From positions 3,224,001 to 3,288,000 of the forward strand of contig NZ_JAUSZZ010000001.1 of NCBI RefSeq assembly GCF_030818075.1: a stretch of 64,000 bases of DNA, written 5' to 3'. Source of the stretch: Microbacterium proteolyticum. Its GTDB lineage: Bacteria > Actinomycetota > Actinomycetes > Actinomycetales > Microbacteriaceae. The position numbers and the translations under genes are program-made. How positions within the stretch are numbered: position 1 is the stretch's first letter; every line of letters begins with the position of its first letter. The notes under the pieces were generated by a model. It was not told the origin of the DNA. It did no database searches and saw only the letters and a program-made list of their open reading frames with translations. Of this stretch, positions 9,025 to 20,334 are shown in pieces.

Positions 9025-10569
9025 ACGCCGACGCGGAGGGTGGGGAAGCCCCAGCGAGACCGCGCGCGGCGCGCCCGCCTCGCCCGGGACTGCGGGCACA
9101 CCGCAGGACTCGGCCTGCGAACGGTCCCACGCGTCACCCGCGCGGGTGCGGCGGATGCGCAGCGGTGCCCCGTCGGGAGCGTCGGCCAGGAGATGGAAGG
9201 GGGCCGCGTGCGTCACCGTGACCGAGACGACGTCGCCCGGTCGCGGGCGCGGCGAGTCCTCGGGCAGCTCGAAGTGCACCAGCCGGTTGTCTTCGGCGCG
9301 ACCGGTGAGCCGGTGCGTCTCGGCGTCCTTCTTGCCCTCGCCGGTCGAGACGAGCACCTCGAGCGTGCGACCGAGCTGCTTCTGGTTCTCTTCGGCCGAG
9401 ATGCGGTCCTGCAGCGCCACGAGACGCTCGAAGCGCTCCTGGACGACCGCCTTGGGCACCTGGTCGGCCATCGTGGCCGCGGGCGTGCCCTCGCGGATGG
9501 AGTACTGGAAGGTGAAGGCGCTCGAGAAGCGGGACGCCTCCACGACGCGCATCGTCTCGAGGAAGTCCTCCTCGGTCTCGCCGGGGAAGCCGACGATGAT
9601 GTCGGTCGTGATGGCGGCGTTCGGAATGCGCTCGCGCACGCGGTCCAGGATGCCGAGGAACTTCTCGCTGCGGTACGAACGCCGCATGGCCTTGAGGATG
9701 CGGTCGGACCCGGACTGCAGGGGCATGTGCAGCTGGGGCATGACCGCCGGGGTCTCGGCCATGGCCGCGATGACGTCGTCGGTGAAAGCCGCCGGGTGGG
9801 GGCTGGTGAAGCGGATGCGTTCGAGACCCTCGATCTCGCCCGCGGCGCGCAGAAGCTTGCCGAAGGCGAGGCGGTCGCCGAACTCCACGCCGTAGGAGTT
9901 GACGTTCTGGCCGAGCAGGGTGACCTCGATTGCACCGTCCTCGACGAGCAGGCGGATCTCGTTCAGGATGTCGCCGGGACGCCGGTCCTTCTCCTTGCCG
10001 CGAAGGCTCGGGACGATGCAGAACGTGCAGGTGTTGTTGCACCCGACCGAGATGGACACCCAGCCGCTGTGGACCGAGTCGCGCTTCGTGGGAAGGGTGG
10101 AGGGGAAGATCTCCAGCGACTCGAGGATCTCGAGTTCGGCTTCGCCGTTGTGGCGGGCACGCTCGAGCATTCCTGGCAGCGAACCCATGTTGTGCGTGCC
10201 GAACACGACATCGACCCACGGCGCCTTCTGCTGCACGGCATCCTTGTCCATCTGGGCGAGGCACCCGCCGACGGCGATCTGCATACCCGCGTGGGCGTCT
10301 TTCCGGGACTTGAGATGACCGAGCGTGCCATACAGCTTGCCGGCCGCATTGTCGCGGACAGCGCAGGTGTTGATGACCACGACGTCGGCCTCGGTGCCGG
10401 CGTCGGCGCGCACGTACCCCGCGCTCTCGAGCGAGCCGGAGAGGCGCTCGGAGTCGTGGACGTTCATCTGGCAGCCGAAGGTGCGCACTTCGTAGGTACG
10501 CGGTCCCCGGTCGCCGTGCGCGGCGGGGGACGGCGCGATCAGCGTCGGGGTGGAAACGGGGGTGGTCAT
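9021..10569 (-). CDS. miaB: tRNA-2-methylthio-N6-dimethylallyladenosine synthase MiaB, one-base frameshift near the end
   Basis: About 515 aa when corrected. Radical-SAM methylthiotransferase. The N-terminal UPF0004 domain has cysteines in FGCQMN, NTCAV and GGCLA; the radical-SAM cluster is CNNTCTFC; the TRAM domain follows near residue 410. In the given sequence the frame runs into miaA because of an extra G among 9042-9045; removing it ends the protein in LPTLRVGV and places TGA over the miaA GTG. Start ATG 10569; a probable -10 (TAGACT) lies 10 bases before it, so the leader is very short. Confidence 0.9.
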
Positions 10570-10645
10570 GATGCCTGCCAGTCTAAACGGCGCGCTTCGG
10601 AGCCCGCGCGGGATGAGCCCGTCTCGAGAGCCCTCCTCGAGAGCC

Positions 10646-11601
10646 CTACTCGTCGGGGGTGAATCGCACCCCCGAGGCGGGGCGGGCGAACGAGCGCGCG
10701 CGCCCGATGCCGGCCTCATCCAGCGCCGTGCGCGCGGCCGTCAGGGCGACCGACGAGGGGTAGCCGCGGCGTCCGAGTTGTCCGGCGAGGCGACGCAGAG
10801 CCGTGTCGAAGTCCGCTCCCACGACACCGCGAACCTTCGAGCGAGCGAAGTCCAGCGCCCGATCGGCGTCGTCGTCGGGCAGCGCGGCGAGGGCGGCGTC
10901 CGCGATGTCACGGGGGATGCCCCGCTTGCGCAGCGTCTCCGCGACGGCGCGACGCCCCTCGCCCTTCTTCTCGACCGCCGACATCGCCAACTGCTCCGCG
11001 ACGGTCGCGTCGTCGAGGTAGCCGAGGTCGACGAACCGGTCGATGATCTCTTCGACGATGACGTCGTCGACGCCCTCGATTCCGCGCAGCACCCCGCGCG
11101 CTTCCGACAGCGACAACGATCGCGACCGGAGCTTACGCAGCAACACGGCCTCGGCCTGCTCCCGCGCCTCCGCCCAGGTCGCTTCATCTCCGGGAGCCGC
11201 CCCGTGATTCCCCTCATGGTGGCCGCGGACCGCGAAGCGGTCGTCGTCGTGAATCGAGGACCCCACTTCGCGCAGGGGACGCAGCCGAGGAGGTCGACCC
11301 GGGGGCCGACCCTCCACATCGACCGTGTCGCCGGCGGCGGCGCCACTGACGGGGGTCGCACGGTTGCGCCCGACCGACGGGGTCGTACGGTCGCGCCCGA
11401 CCGAAGGGTGTGCGGCGACGGATCGGTCGCGCGCACCGAAGAGCGGGATGACGGGGGCGAGCGCATCGCCCGCCCCCGCACGCGGAAGCCCGCGGATCAC
11501 CCGCTCCCCGTCGGCGGCACCCGACGATGAGCGGCCGACTCCGCCCCGGCCTCCGGATGCAGTGACCGGGCGACGGCCCGAATCGTTGTCGTCGTCGGTC
11601 A

Positions 11602-11602
<1 letters not shown>
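10646..11602 (-). CDS. recX: Regulatory protein RecX
   Basis: 318 aa. RecX binds RecA filaments and limits their activity. The three-helix-repeat RecX core occupies roughly residues 140-295 (for example [24 protein letters not shown] and [21 protein letters not shown] helices). The first 130 residues are a low-complexity Gly/Arg/Pro extension with near-repeated [18 protein letters not shown], longer than in most RecX proteins. Its ATG overlaps the recA stop by one base (TGATG), so the two are co-translated. The 3' end lies in a short direct repeat of CTCGAGAGCCCT. Confidence 0.92.
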
Positions 11603-12651
<1,049 letters not shown>

Positions 12652-12755
12652 GACATCTTCTTTCTGATCGCGTTCCGGTCGCCTATAGGCTGTCGCGCTC
12701 CCCACCGACGGTGGGCCGGCCCGACAAGGCGTTCAGGTGTCGTTCGACGTCTTCC

Positions 12756-12778
12756 ACGTTAGGGAGGGCCTCCGACAT
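12756..12778 (-). promoter_or_regulatory. recA RecA-NDp-type promoter (LexA-independent)
   Basis: Read on the minus strand: ATGTCGGAG (12778-12770), exactly 8 bases, then TAACGT (12761-12756). This matches TTGTCRGTG-N8-TANNNT, the PafBC-dependent damage promoter first defined at mycobacterial recA. It is the promoter nearer to recA, leaving a leader of about 100 bases. Confidence 0.72.
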
Positions 12779-12835
12779 TGGTGTCGGGAAGCCCCTCGAA
12801 TGGGGACGAACGCGTCACTTTCCCTGCTGTGTAGG

Positions 12836-12864
12836 AGCCTACGCCTGGATCGAACGTAGTTTCG
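12836..12864 (-). promoter_or_regulatory. recA SOS promoter with LexA box
   Basis: CGAAACTACGTTCG (minus strand, 12864-12851) matches the actinobacterial SOS box CGAAC-N4-GTTCG at all but one base. TAGGCT (12841-12836) is a good -10 and lies so that the box covers the -35 region. LexA binding would block this distal promoter only; the RecA-NDp promoter downstream is separate. Confidence 0.75.
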
Positions 12865-13121
12865 ATGACACGCCGGGAAGTTATGTACGAACGCCGTCGA
12901 AGGCCGCACGCGAGATCGACACTCACTCCCGGGGCCGCCGACGAACGGCACGCAGGCGGGGCAGGGGGAGACGCGACGTGATCACGGCCGCGCACCGCCC
13001 CGGTAGCGAGGAGGCGGCATCCGTCATGCCTGTTCGCAGAAAGCCAGCACGACCGCAGATTTCGAGGGTGATCCTGCGAGGATCGTCCCTCACTGCGTGC
13101 AGACGACATAGCCGACGGGGC

Positions 13122-13273
13122 GGTGCAGACGCAACGGAGCGGTACAGACGCGACGATGCGGTGCAGACGCGACGACGCGGTGCAGACGCGTCGGCATGGT
13201 GCAGACGCGACGGGGCAGTGCAGACGCGGCGGTACGGTGCAGACGCGGCGGTACGGTGCAGACGCGACGGTAG
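13122..13273. repeat. 19-bp minisatellite, 8 tandem copies
   Basis: Units start at 13122, 13141, 13160, 13179, 13198, 13217, 13236 and 13255 with an exact 19-base period. The shared core is GGTGCAGACGCGRCG, with a variable last four bases. A degenerate partial copy is at about 13097-13120. The period is not a multiple of three, and no reading frame here is a credible gene. The array lies upstream of both recA promoters, in a 775-base stretch (12652-13426) without coding genes. Confidence 0.9.
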
Positions 13274-13339
13274 GCGGGAGCCGCGTCCGTCGCCCTCGGT
13301 GGCATCGGGCGCGCGTCGACGAGGTGCGGGCCGCGCGCG

Positions 13340-13355
13340 GCGCCCCTCCGGGCGC
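13340..13355. terminator. Hairpin downstream of the DUF3046 gene
   Basis: GCGCCC-CTCC-GGGCGC, a 6-bp GC stem with a 4-base loop, 71 bases beyond the DUF3046 stop on its coding strand. It plausibly insulates this operon from the recA promoter region. No T-run. Confidence 0.4.
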
Positions 13356-13426
13356 ACAAGGCCCCACCGATCGAGGGGGCGGTGGCGGTCCGTTGAGCAG
13401 ACCGCAAGCGAGTCGTCGCTGCCGGC

Positions 13427-13651
13427 TCAGGACCGGCGGGGATCCAGACGACCCACGCCGTAGCGCCGGTTGTCGGGCACGTCGGTCTCTTCGCACAACG
13501 CCAGCCAGACCTCTCGCGGGTCGATCCCCGCAGCCAACGCATCGACGCTCGTCCGCCCGCCGACGGCGGAGAGGACGAGATCGGTCATCAAAGAACCCGC
13601 ACGCGCACCGAACTCGTCGGCGACGGCGCGATCGAACTCGCTACGACGCAT
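13427..13651 (-). CDS. DUF3046 domain-containing protein
   Basis: 74 aa. A small soluble protein conserved next to recA in actinobacteria (the Rv2738c position in M. tuberculosis). Recognisable features are the N-terminal MRRSEFDRAVADEFG and the central ALAAGIDPREVWLALCEE. The fold is a helical DUF of unknown function. It starts 12 bases after the ClgR-like gene stop, so it belongs to that operon. Its position between clgR and recA matches the usual order. Confidence 0.88.
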   Translation of the reverse strand: MRRSEFDRAVADEFGARAGSLMTDLVLSAVGGRTSVDALAAGIDPREVWLALCEETDVPDNRRYGVGRLDPRRS

Positions 13652-13663
13652 GCCCGCGCGCGC

Positions 13664-13972
13664 TCAGCGCAGCGAGAGCTCCGGCTCGACGGACGCCACC
13701 AGCTCGTCGGGAACGACGTCGGGGAAGGTCTGCAGACCCTCGAGCACCGACAGGCGGTCGCCGACCTGGCGCATGATGGTCGAGATGGGCACGTCGAGTG
13801 CCTCGGCCACCGACGCGAGGATCTCGCTCGAGGCCTCCTTCTGACCGCGCTCGACCTCGCTGAGGTAGCCGAGGGCGACGCTCGCGCGGCTGGCGACCTG
13901 GCGGAGGGTGCGCCCCTTCTGCTGGCGGAGGTCACGCAGGACTTCGCCGATCTCTTGACGAACCAGGATCAT
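13664..13972 (-). CDS. ClgR-like XRE-family transcriptional regulator
   Basis: 102 aa. A helix-turn-helix of about residues 8-65: RQQKGRTLRQVASRASVALGYLSEVERGQKEAS is nearly identical in pattern to ClgR, the activator of clp protease genes, which occupies the same position (between pgsA/cinA and recA) in mycobacteria. I chose ATG 13972 (MILVRQEIG), preceded by GAGGAGG at good spacing, over the longer reading. A -10 (TAGGGT) is visible about 75 bases further upstream. Direct control of clp genes cannot be seen here. Confidence 0.85.
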   Translation of the reverse strand: MILVRQEIGEVLRDLRQQKGRTLRQVASRASVALGYLSEVERGQKEASSEILASVAEALDVPISTIMRQVGDRLSVLEGLQTFPDVVPDELVASVEPELSLR

Positions 13973-14145
13973 TTCAGGGCCCTCCTCACTGCTGATTCCG
14001 TTGCCGCCCGTCGGGGCGACCATGAAATATCGTCTGTGGCCACCCTAATGCCGCGCGCTGTGCACCGGATGGGAATCGCTGGACGAAACCAGGATGTGCC
14101 ATGATTTGTTCCCGCTCTCGGGATCGGCTCCGCGCCGATCAATGG

Positions 14146-14673
14146 TCACAGGGCGGCCAGGGCACGACGGATCGCCAAGTGGGCGCTCTCGCGCCGGATG
14201 CGTTCCCGGTCACCGGCGATGACGAGCGAGTCCACTCTCGTGCCGAGAGGCGTGGAGACCGCGATGTGCACCGTTCCCACAGGTTGGCCGTCTTGCTCAT
14301 CGGGTCCGGCGACGCCGGTCGTGGCGATCCCGACGTCGGCGGCGACACCATCGCGGCCGAGGACATCGCGGACGCCGCGGGCCATCTGCCGTGCGACGCG
14401 GGGGTGGACGGCGCCGTGCGCTTCGAGCAGGGCGTGGTCCACGCCGAGCACACCGTGCTTCACGTCCGTCGCGTACGCCACCACTCCCCCGCGCACGACG
14501 CGCGAGGCTCCCGGCACGTCGACGAGGGAGGAGACGACGAGCCCGCCCGTCAGCGACTCGGCGACGGCGACGGTCCAGCCCAGCTCGGCGAGGCGATCCA
14601 GTAGAAGGCCCGCGCTCTCTCGAGGCGTGCGGACGACGGTCTCGTCGAAGTCGTCGGGAACGCTGTCGATCAT
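14146..14673 (-). CDS. CinA-family nicotinamide-nucleotide amidohydrolase (PncC type)
   Basis: 175 aa. Matches the C-terminal CinA/PncC domain only, without the N-terminal MoCF-like domain: LTVAVAESLTGG-type start (here WTVAVAESLTGGLVVSSL), catalytic Ser in that loop, GVVAYATDVKHGVLGV, and GIATTGVAGPDEQDG. It recycles nicotinamide mononucleotide to NaMN. The ATG overlaps the pgsA stop by four bases (ATGA), so it is translationally coupled. This order (ftsK-pgsA-cinA-clgR) is standard in actinobacteria. Confidence 0.92.
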   Translation of the reverse strand: MIDSVPDDFDETVVRTPRESAGLLLDRLAELGWTVAVAESLTGGLVVSSLVDVPGASRVVRGGVVAYATDVKHGVLGVDHALLEAHGAVHPRVARQMARGVRDVLGRDGVAADVGIATTGVAGPDEQDGQPVGTVHIAVSTPLGTRVDSLVIAGDRERIRRESAHLAIRRALAAL

Positions 14674-15257
14674 CGATCGCCGCGTGCTTTCCGCGCGGCG
14701 CGCGCCTCCGTGACGATGTAGTCGATACCCGAGGCGATGGTCAGGACCACCGCGATCGTCATCGTGACGACGCTCGCCCACCACACCGTCGCCTGCCAGG
14801 CTCCGGCATCCGAGAGGCTCGCGAGCGGGAGGAGGGCGATGGACAACGCCACCGCCTGGAAGACGGTCTTGAGCTTGCCCATCCAGGCGGCCGCAAGCAC
14901 ATGGTCGCTGACGACCACGAAACGATAGACGGTGATACCGATCTCGCGCACGAGGACGACGATCGTGACCCACCAGGGCAGCTCGGCGAGGATCGAGAGC
15001 CCGACGAAGGCGATGCCGGTGAGAGCCTTGTCGGCGATCGGATCGAGGAGCTTCCCGAGGTCGCTGACGATGTTGTAGCGACGCGCGAGGTAACCGTCGA
15101 CACCGTCCGTGGCGATCGCCACGATGAACAGCACCGCGGCCGCCCACCGCAGCCCTCCGCCCGCTCCCCCGTCGGCCAGGAGCAGCCACAGGAAGAGCGG
15201 TGCGCACAGGATGCGCACGATCGTGATGGCGTTGGGCAGCTGGGGGTGCACGCTCAT
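14670..15257 (-). CDS. pgsA: CDP-diacylglycerol-glycerol-3-phosphate 3-phosphatidyltransferase
   Basis: 195 aa integral membrane enzyme that makes phosphatidylglycerol phosphate. The CDP-alcohol phosphotransferase signature D-G-x2-A-R-x8-G-x3-D-x3-D is visible as DGYLARR, then GKLLDPIADK. Four to five hydrophobic segments are present. It overlaps ftsK by one base (TGATG) and cinA by four. An actinobacterial paralogue could instead make another phospholipid, but the ftsK/cinA context is that of pgsA. Confidence 0.92.
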   Translation of the reverse strand: MSVHPQLPNAITIVRILCAPLFLWLLLADGGAGGGLRWAAAVLFIVAIATDGVDGYLARRYNIVSDLGKLLDPIADKALTGIAFVGLSILAELPWWVTIVVLVREIGITVYRFVVVSDHVLAAAWMGKLKTVFQAVALSIALLPLASLSDAGAWQATVWWASVVTMTIAVVLTIASGIDYIVTEARAARKARGDR

Positions 15258-17968
15258 CAGTCGCGTCCCGTCAGCTGCCAGGCGTCTTCCGATCCCTCGT
15301 CGTCGTCGGCGTTCACGACCGGCAGACCGTCGAACTGCGCCTCGATGGGGTCTTGGGCGTAGCGGTCGTCATCGCCCGCCGGCGCGGCGGCGGCCGGTGC
15401 CTCGTCGCCGCGCAGGCGCGCCATCACCGCCGGCAGTTGCTCGTTCGTGACGAGCACGTCGCGTGCCTTCGAGCCCTCGGAAGGGCCGACGATCTCGCGC
15501 GATTCCAGCAGGTCCATGAGGCGCCCGGCCTTGGCGAAGCCGACACGGAGCTTTCGCTGCAGCATCGACGTCGAACCGAACTGCGTCGACACCACCAGCT
15601 CGGCGGCGGCGAGGAGCAGCTCGAGGTCGTCTCCGATGTCGGCGTCGATCTCCTTCTTCTCCGCCGCCGCCTGGACGTCGGCGCGGTACTCGGGGCGTGC
15701 CTGCTGCGTGACGTGCGCGACGACTTTCTCGATCTCCTGCTCGCTCACCCACGCGCCCTGCACACGGAGCGCCTTCGATGCTCCCATCGGCAGGAACAAC
15801 CCGTCGCCCTGACCGATCAGACGGTCGGCACCCGGCTGGTCGAGGATGACGCGGGAATCGGTGACACTGGTGACCGCGAACGCGAGACGAGAGGGGACGT
15901 TGGCCTTGATGAGGCCGGTCACCACGTCGACGGAGGGCCGCTGCGTGGCCAGGACGAGGTGGATGCCGCTGGCGCGGGCCAGCTGCGTGATGCGCACGAT
16001 CGAGTCCTCGACGTCGCGCGGCGCGACCATCATGAGGTCGGCGAGCTCGTCGACGACGACCAGCAGGTACGGGTACGGCTTGAGGACCCGCTCGCTCCCC
16101 GCCGGGAGCTGCAGCTCCCCGGCGACCACGGCACGGTTGAAGTCGTCGATGTGGCGGAAGCCGAACGACGCCAGGTCGTCGTACCGCATGTCCATCTCCT
16201 TCACGACCCACTGCAGCGCCTCGGCGGCCTTCTTGGGGTTCGTGATGATGGGCGTGATGAGGTGCGGAACGCCCGCGTAGGAGGTCAGTTCGACGCGCTT
16301 GGGGTCGATGAGCACCATTCGCACGTCCGACGGCTTCGCCCGCATCAGCAGGCTCGTGATCATCGAGTTCACGAAGCTCGACTTGCCCGAGCCGGTGGAG
16401 CCGGCCACCAGCAGGTGGGGCATCTTGGCGAGGTTGGCCACGACGAACCCGCCACCGACGTCCTTGCCGACGCCGATGGTCATGGGGTGGGTGGAGGTGG
16501 TCGCCGCATCCGACCGGAGGATGTCTCCCAGCGTCACGATCTCGCGGTCGGCGTTCGGGATCTCGACACCGATCGCGCTCTTGCCCGGAATCGGCGCGAG
16601 GATGCGCACCTCGTTGGAGGCCACGGCGTACGCGATGTTGTTGGTCAACGCGGTGATGCGCTCGACCTTGACGCCGTGTCCGACCTCGATCTCGTATTGC
16701 GTCACCGTCGGTCCGCGGGAGAACCCGGTGACCCGGGCGTCGACCTTGAACTGCTCCATGACGCTCTCGATGGCGGCCACGACGGCGTCGTTGGCCGCCG
16801 AACGCGCCTTCGGCGGGGTGCCGCTCGCGAGCGCCGCGACGGAGGGGAGCCGGTAATTGGCGGCCGGCGGCGCTCCGGCGTTGTCACCGCCCAGCCCCGA
16901 GATCCCGGGCAGATCGTCGTCGCCGCCGTCGTCGACGACGGGCGAATCGTCGTGCAGCCCGCGGCCCGACACCGCCTGCTGCAGCACGCGCGGGTCGATG
17001 ACCTCGGTCAACGCGTCCGGCGCCGGCGGGCGCGGAGGCGTCGGCGCGGGCGGCGCGACGGGTTCGGGCGCGACGACGGGCGACTCGAAGCCGCCCTGCG
17101 GCGTTCCCGGAGACAGCAACGCGGTGAGGTCGTCGGACCCGAGGGATCCATCGGCATCCTCTTCGCGCCCTGACTTGTTGCGACGCCACCAGGGGAGGGA
17201 CTTCTCGGCCGGCTCGTCGTCGTCGTCGACGGGTAGCGCCTTCGTCGACGGATCGGGACGCTCGGTGCGTTCGACGCCGAACATCCAGGCGTACAGGTCG
17301 CCCAGACGGCGACCGATGCGGTTCGGCGGCGTCTTGGTGAGGATGAGGATGCTCAGCACGGCGAGCAGCGACAACGCGATGTACGCACCGACATCGCTCA
17401 GCAGGAGGGCGAGCGGCTCGCCGACGATCCACCCGGAGATCCCGCCCGCGGGGCTCAACGCCGGGAGGCCGCCCTGGTTGGGCACCGGTCGGTCACCCGC
17501 GACGTGGAGGAATCCGGCGAGGGCGACGACCAGAAGGCCGAAGCCGATGCCCACTCGACCGTTGTCGTGGACCGAGGCGGGGTGACGGAACAGCCATCCG
17601 GCGAGCAGGAGCAGCAGGACGGGAAGCACGAACGCGACGCGCCCGAAGAGGGCGCCGAAGCTGTACGCGCTGATGAGCGCCGCGGCATCCGTCCCGATGA
17701 AGAACCACTCGACGACCGCACCGATGACGGCGAGCACGACGAGGAAGAACGGGAACCCGTCGCGGCGCTGGTCGCGCTCGAGGCTCTCGGGTCCGAACGC
17801 GCGGAACATTCCGCCTACGCCGTGGGCCACAGCCATCCACGCGCGAACGGCCAGCGCGGGCTTCTCGGGCTCGTCGACGTAGCGCTTGGGCGCGGGAGCG
17901 GGGGCCTTGGACCGCGACGACCCCTTCGCGGGGGCGCGGCCGCCGGACGGGGACGAGGTGCGAGCCAT
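15257..17968 (-). CDS. ftsK: DNA translocase FtsK
   Basis: 903 aa. Septum-anchored motor that pumps DNA and resolves chromosome dimers. Four transmembrane helices lie in about residues 60-205, then an acidic/Pro-rich linker. The RecA-like motor has Walker [10 protein letters not shown] (about residue 522) and Walker [13 protein letters not shown] (about 640). The C-terminal gamma winged helix ([20 protein letters not shown]) that reads KOPS is intact. Start ATG 17968 lies 6 bases after TACCGT, so the transcript is leaderless; a RecA-NDp-like element precedes it. First gene of the ftsK-pgsA-cinA run. Confidence 0.97.
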   Translation of the reverse strand: MARTSSPSGGRAPAKGSSRSKAPAPAPKRYVDEPEKPALAVRAWMAVAHGVGGMFRAFGPESLERDQRRDGFPFFLVVLAVIGAVVEWFFIGTDAAALISAYSFGALFGRVAFVLPVLLLLLAGWLFRHPASVHDNGRVGIGFGLLVVALAGFLHVAGDRPVPNQGGLPALSPAGGISGWIVGEPLALLLSDVGAYIALSLLAVLSILILTKTPPNRIGRRLGDLYAWMFGVERTERPDPSTKALPVDDDDEPAEKSLPWWRRNKSGREEDADGSLGSDDLTALLSPGTPQGGFESPVVAPEPVAPPAPTPPRPPAPDALTEVIDPRVLQQAVSGRGLHDDSPVVDDGGDDDLPGISGLGGDNAGAPPAANYRLPSVAALASGTPPKARSAANDAVVAAIESVMEQFKVDARVTGFSRGPTVTQYEIEVGHGVKVERITALTNNIAYAVASNEVRILAPIPGKSAIGVEIPNADREIVTLGDILRSDAATTSTHPMTIGVGKDVGGGFVVANLAKMPHLLVAGSTGSGKSSFVNSMITSLLMRAKPSDVRMVLIDPKRVELTSYAGVPHLITPIITNPKKAAEALQWVVKEMDMRYDDLASFGFRHIDDFNRAVVAGELQLPAGSERVLKPYPYLLVVVDELADLMMVAPRDVEDSIVRITQLARASGIHLVLATQRPSVDVVTGLIKANVPSRLAFAVTSVTDSRVILDQPGADRLIGQGDGLFLPMGASKALRVQGAWVSEQEIEKVVAHVTQQARPEYRADVQAAAEKKEIDADIGDDLELLLAAAELVVSTQFGSTSMLQRKLRVGFAKAGRLMDLLESREIVGPSEGSKARDVLVTNEQLPAVMARLRGDEAPAAAAPAGDDDRYAQDPIEAQFDGLPVVNADDDEGSEDAWQLTGRD

Positions 17969-17974
17969 TCCTCC

Positions 17975-17997
17975 ACGGTAGGCGGGACCTCCGACAT
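17975..17997 (-). promoter_or_regulatory. RecA-NDp-like leaderless promoter of ftsK
   Basis: Minus strand: ATGTCGGAG (17997-17989), 8 bases, TACCGT (17980-17975), 6 bases, ATG. Same layout as the recA element. FtsK is needed after DNA damage, which makes a damage-responsive promoter plausible. Confidence 0.6.
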
Positions 17998-18018
17998 TCG
18001 CCCGCACCGACGCGGGCT

Positions 18019-18510
18019 TCAGCTCAGACGCTTGACCATGACGTCGCGCCCGATCCCCCGGCGCACCACCGCGAACCCCTCCGTGCGGTACAGCGAGACC
18101 GCGTAGTTGTCGCGCTCGACGCTGAGGCTGATGCGCGCGTAACCCTGGCCGCGCGCGTGATCGACCAGTCGCCTCAGCAGCGCCCGCCCGGTCCCGTGCG
18201 CACGCCACACCGGCCGCACGCCGATGATGAGCTCGGGCACCCCGGTGCCCACCCACCCGAACCCCGGTTCGTCGCGCGGGAACATGCGGTACCAGGCCGC
18301 TCCCACCGGCTCTCCGCCGGGCGACTCGGCGATGAAGCCGGCGTCGCCCGGGCGGAGCCACCCGGCGATGTACCGGCGGTAGTCGGGACTGCTGATGATC
18401 TCGTGCCGCGGTCGTGCCCCGCCGGCGCGCCAGTTAGCGGCCTCGACGGCCATATCGGCGAGGAAGACGCCGTCGGACCGGAGCGCCGCGCGGATCGGGA
18501 GAGCGGGCAT
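18019..18510 (-). CDS. GNAT family N-acetyltransferase
   Basis: 163 aa. N-terminal [19 protein letters not shown]; acetyl-CoA loop degenerate but recognisable in [23 protein letters not shown]-terminal [20 protein letters not shown] is typical of GNAT. ATG 18510 is 6 bases after TATCAT, so probably leaderless. It stands alone between RNase J and ftsK. Substrate unknown. Confidence 0.85.
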   Translation of the reverse strand: MPALPIRAALRSDGVFLADMAVEAANWRAGGARPRHEIISSPDYRRYIAGWLRPGDAGFIAESPGGEPVGAAWYRMFPRDEPGFGWVGTGVPELIIGVRPVWRAHGTGRALLRRLVDHARGQGYARISLSVERDNYAVSLYRTEGFAVVRRGIGRDVMVKRLS

Positions 18511-18605
18511 GCCCGCATGATATCGACAGCACCGCTCGCCCGAGAACGGCGCCACCCGGCGACCGCGGTCGCCACGTTCCGCCGCGTGAGATGGCCCGCG
18601 AACCG

Positions 18606-18637
18606 CGAAGCGCCGCGGGCGGACCCGCGGCGCTTCG
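18606..18637. terminator. Terminator of the dapA-RNase J operon
   Basis: 14-bp perfect GC stem (18606-18619 with 18624-18637) and a CGGA loop, starting 8 bases past the RNase J stop. Confidence 0.85.
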
Positions 18638-18644
18638 GAAGTTC

Positions 18645-20322
18645 TCAGGCCTCGATGACCAGCGGCACGATCATGGGCCGGCGACGCAGCGACTGGTTCA
18701 CCCAGCGGCCGATCGTGCGGCGCACGACCTGCGAGAGGGCGTGATTGTCGCGCACGCCCGACTTGGCGGCCTCGGTGAGCGCTGCCGCGATCTTCGGCTT
18801 GACGCTGTCGAAGACCTTGTCGTCTTCCGCGACACCGCGGGCATGGATGTCGGGGCCCGACACGATCTTGCCCGTCGCCGAGTCGACCACGACGATCACC
18901 GAGATGAAGCCCTCCTCGCCGAGGATCCGGCGGTCCTTGAGGTCGGCATCCGTGATCTCGCCCACCGAGGAGCCGTCGACGTAGACGAAGCCGATGTCGA
19001 TCTGGCCGACGACCTCGGCGACGCCGTCGCGCAGGTCGACGACGGGTGCCGTTCTCGCCGAGGATCGTGTTCTTCTCGGGGATCCCGGTCTCGCGCGCGA
19101 GCTTGGCGTTGGCCATGAGATGGCGGTACTCGCCGTGCACGGGGAGGACGTTCTTGGGCTTGAGGATGTTGTAGCAGTAGAGCAGCTCCCCGGCGGCGGC
19201 GTGACCCGAGACGTGCACCTTCGCGTTGCCCTTGTGCACGACGGTCGCGCCGAGCTTGGTCAGCCCGTCGATCACGCGGTAGATCGCGTTCTCATTACCG
19301 GGGATCTGACTGGATGCCAGGATGATCGTGTCACCCTCGCCCGGTTCGATCGCGTGGTCGAGGTTGGCCATGCGGCTGAGCACCGCCATGGGCTCGCCCT
19401 GCGACCCGGTCGACATGTAGACGATCCGGTCGTCGGGCAGATCGCGGGCCTTCTTGTAGTCGATGAGCACACCCTCGGGCACGTTGAGGTACCCCAGGTC
19501 GGCCGCGATCCCCATGTTGCGCACCATGCTGCGTCCCAGCAGCGCCACGCGGCGCCCGTTGGCGTGCGCGGCGTCGAGCACCTGCTGAACGCGGTGGACG
19601 TGGCTCGAGAAGCTCGCGACGACCACCCGCCGCGGAGCCCGCGCGATGACCTGGTCCAGCACGGGGCCGATCGCCCGTTCGGTGGCCGTGAAGCCGGGGA
19701 CGTCGGCGTTGGTCGAGTCGACCAGGAACAGGTCGACGCCCTCTTCGCCGAGCCGGGCGAACGCGCGCAGGTCGGTGATGCGGCCGTCGAGGGGCAGCTG
19801 GTCCATCTTGAAGTCGCCGGTGGCGAGGACGAGACCCGCGGGCGTGCGGATCGCCACGGCGAGGGCGTCGGGGATGGAGTGGTTGACCGCGACGAACTCG
19901 AGGTCGAACGGGCCGACCTGCTCGCGCTGGTCTTCCTTGACGGTGAGCGTGTACGGACGGATGCGGTGCTCTTTGAGCTTCGCCTCGATGAGGGCGAGCG
20001 TGAGCCCCGACCCGATGAGGGGGATGTCGTTCTTGAGCTTGAGCAGGTACGGCACCGCGCCGATGTGGTCTTCGTGGCCGTGGGTGAGCACGACGCCGAC
20101 GATGTCGTCGAGACGGTGACGGATCGGCTCGAAGTCGGGCAGGATCAGGTCGACGCCCGGCTGGTGCTCCTCGGGGAACAGCACGCCGCAGTCCACGACG
20201 AGCAGCTTGCCCTCGTACTCGAACACCGTCATGTTGCGGCCGACCTCGCCGAGGCCGCCGAGCGGGATGACGCGCAGGGTTCCGGGGGCGAGCGCGGGGG
20301 GATCGTAAACGGTCGTGGGCAT
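18645..20322 (-). CDS. rnj: Ribonuclease J, one-base frameshift
   Basis: About 558 aa when corrected. Metallo-beta-lactamase/beta-CASP exo- and endoribonuclease for mRNA decay and rRNA maturation. Zinc motif HGHEDHIG (about residue 80), DSTNAD, the beta-CASP helix region STGSQGEPMAVLSRM, and VSGHAAAGEL are seen. Translation in the first frame breaks after ILGENGT; the correct continuation (VVDLRDG...) is in another frame through to the stop at 18645. Deleting one G from GGG at 19044-19046 repairs it. As this enzyme is highly conserved, an assembly error is likelier than a pseudogene. ATG 20322 has GAGGAGG immediately upstream. Downstream of dapA in one operon. Confidence 0.92.
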
Positions 20323-20334
20323 ATGTGCCTCCTC

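Noticed and set aside
8095..10569. A natural MiaB-MiaA fusion protein
   Set aside because: Removing one base restores a normal MiaB end and a GTGA overlap typical of this operon, so an indel is the simpler explanation.
12711..13496. Proteins read from the 19-bp repeat in several frames on both strands
   Set aside because: All are Arg/Thr/Ala repeats caused by the minisatellite, with no ribosome-binding site or homology.
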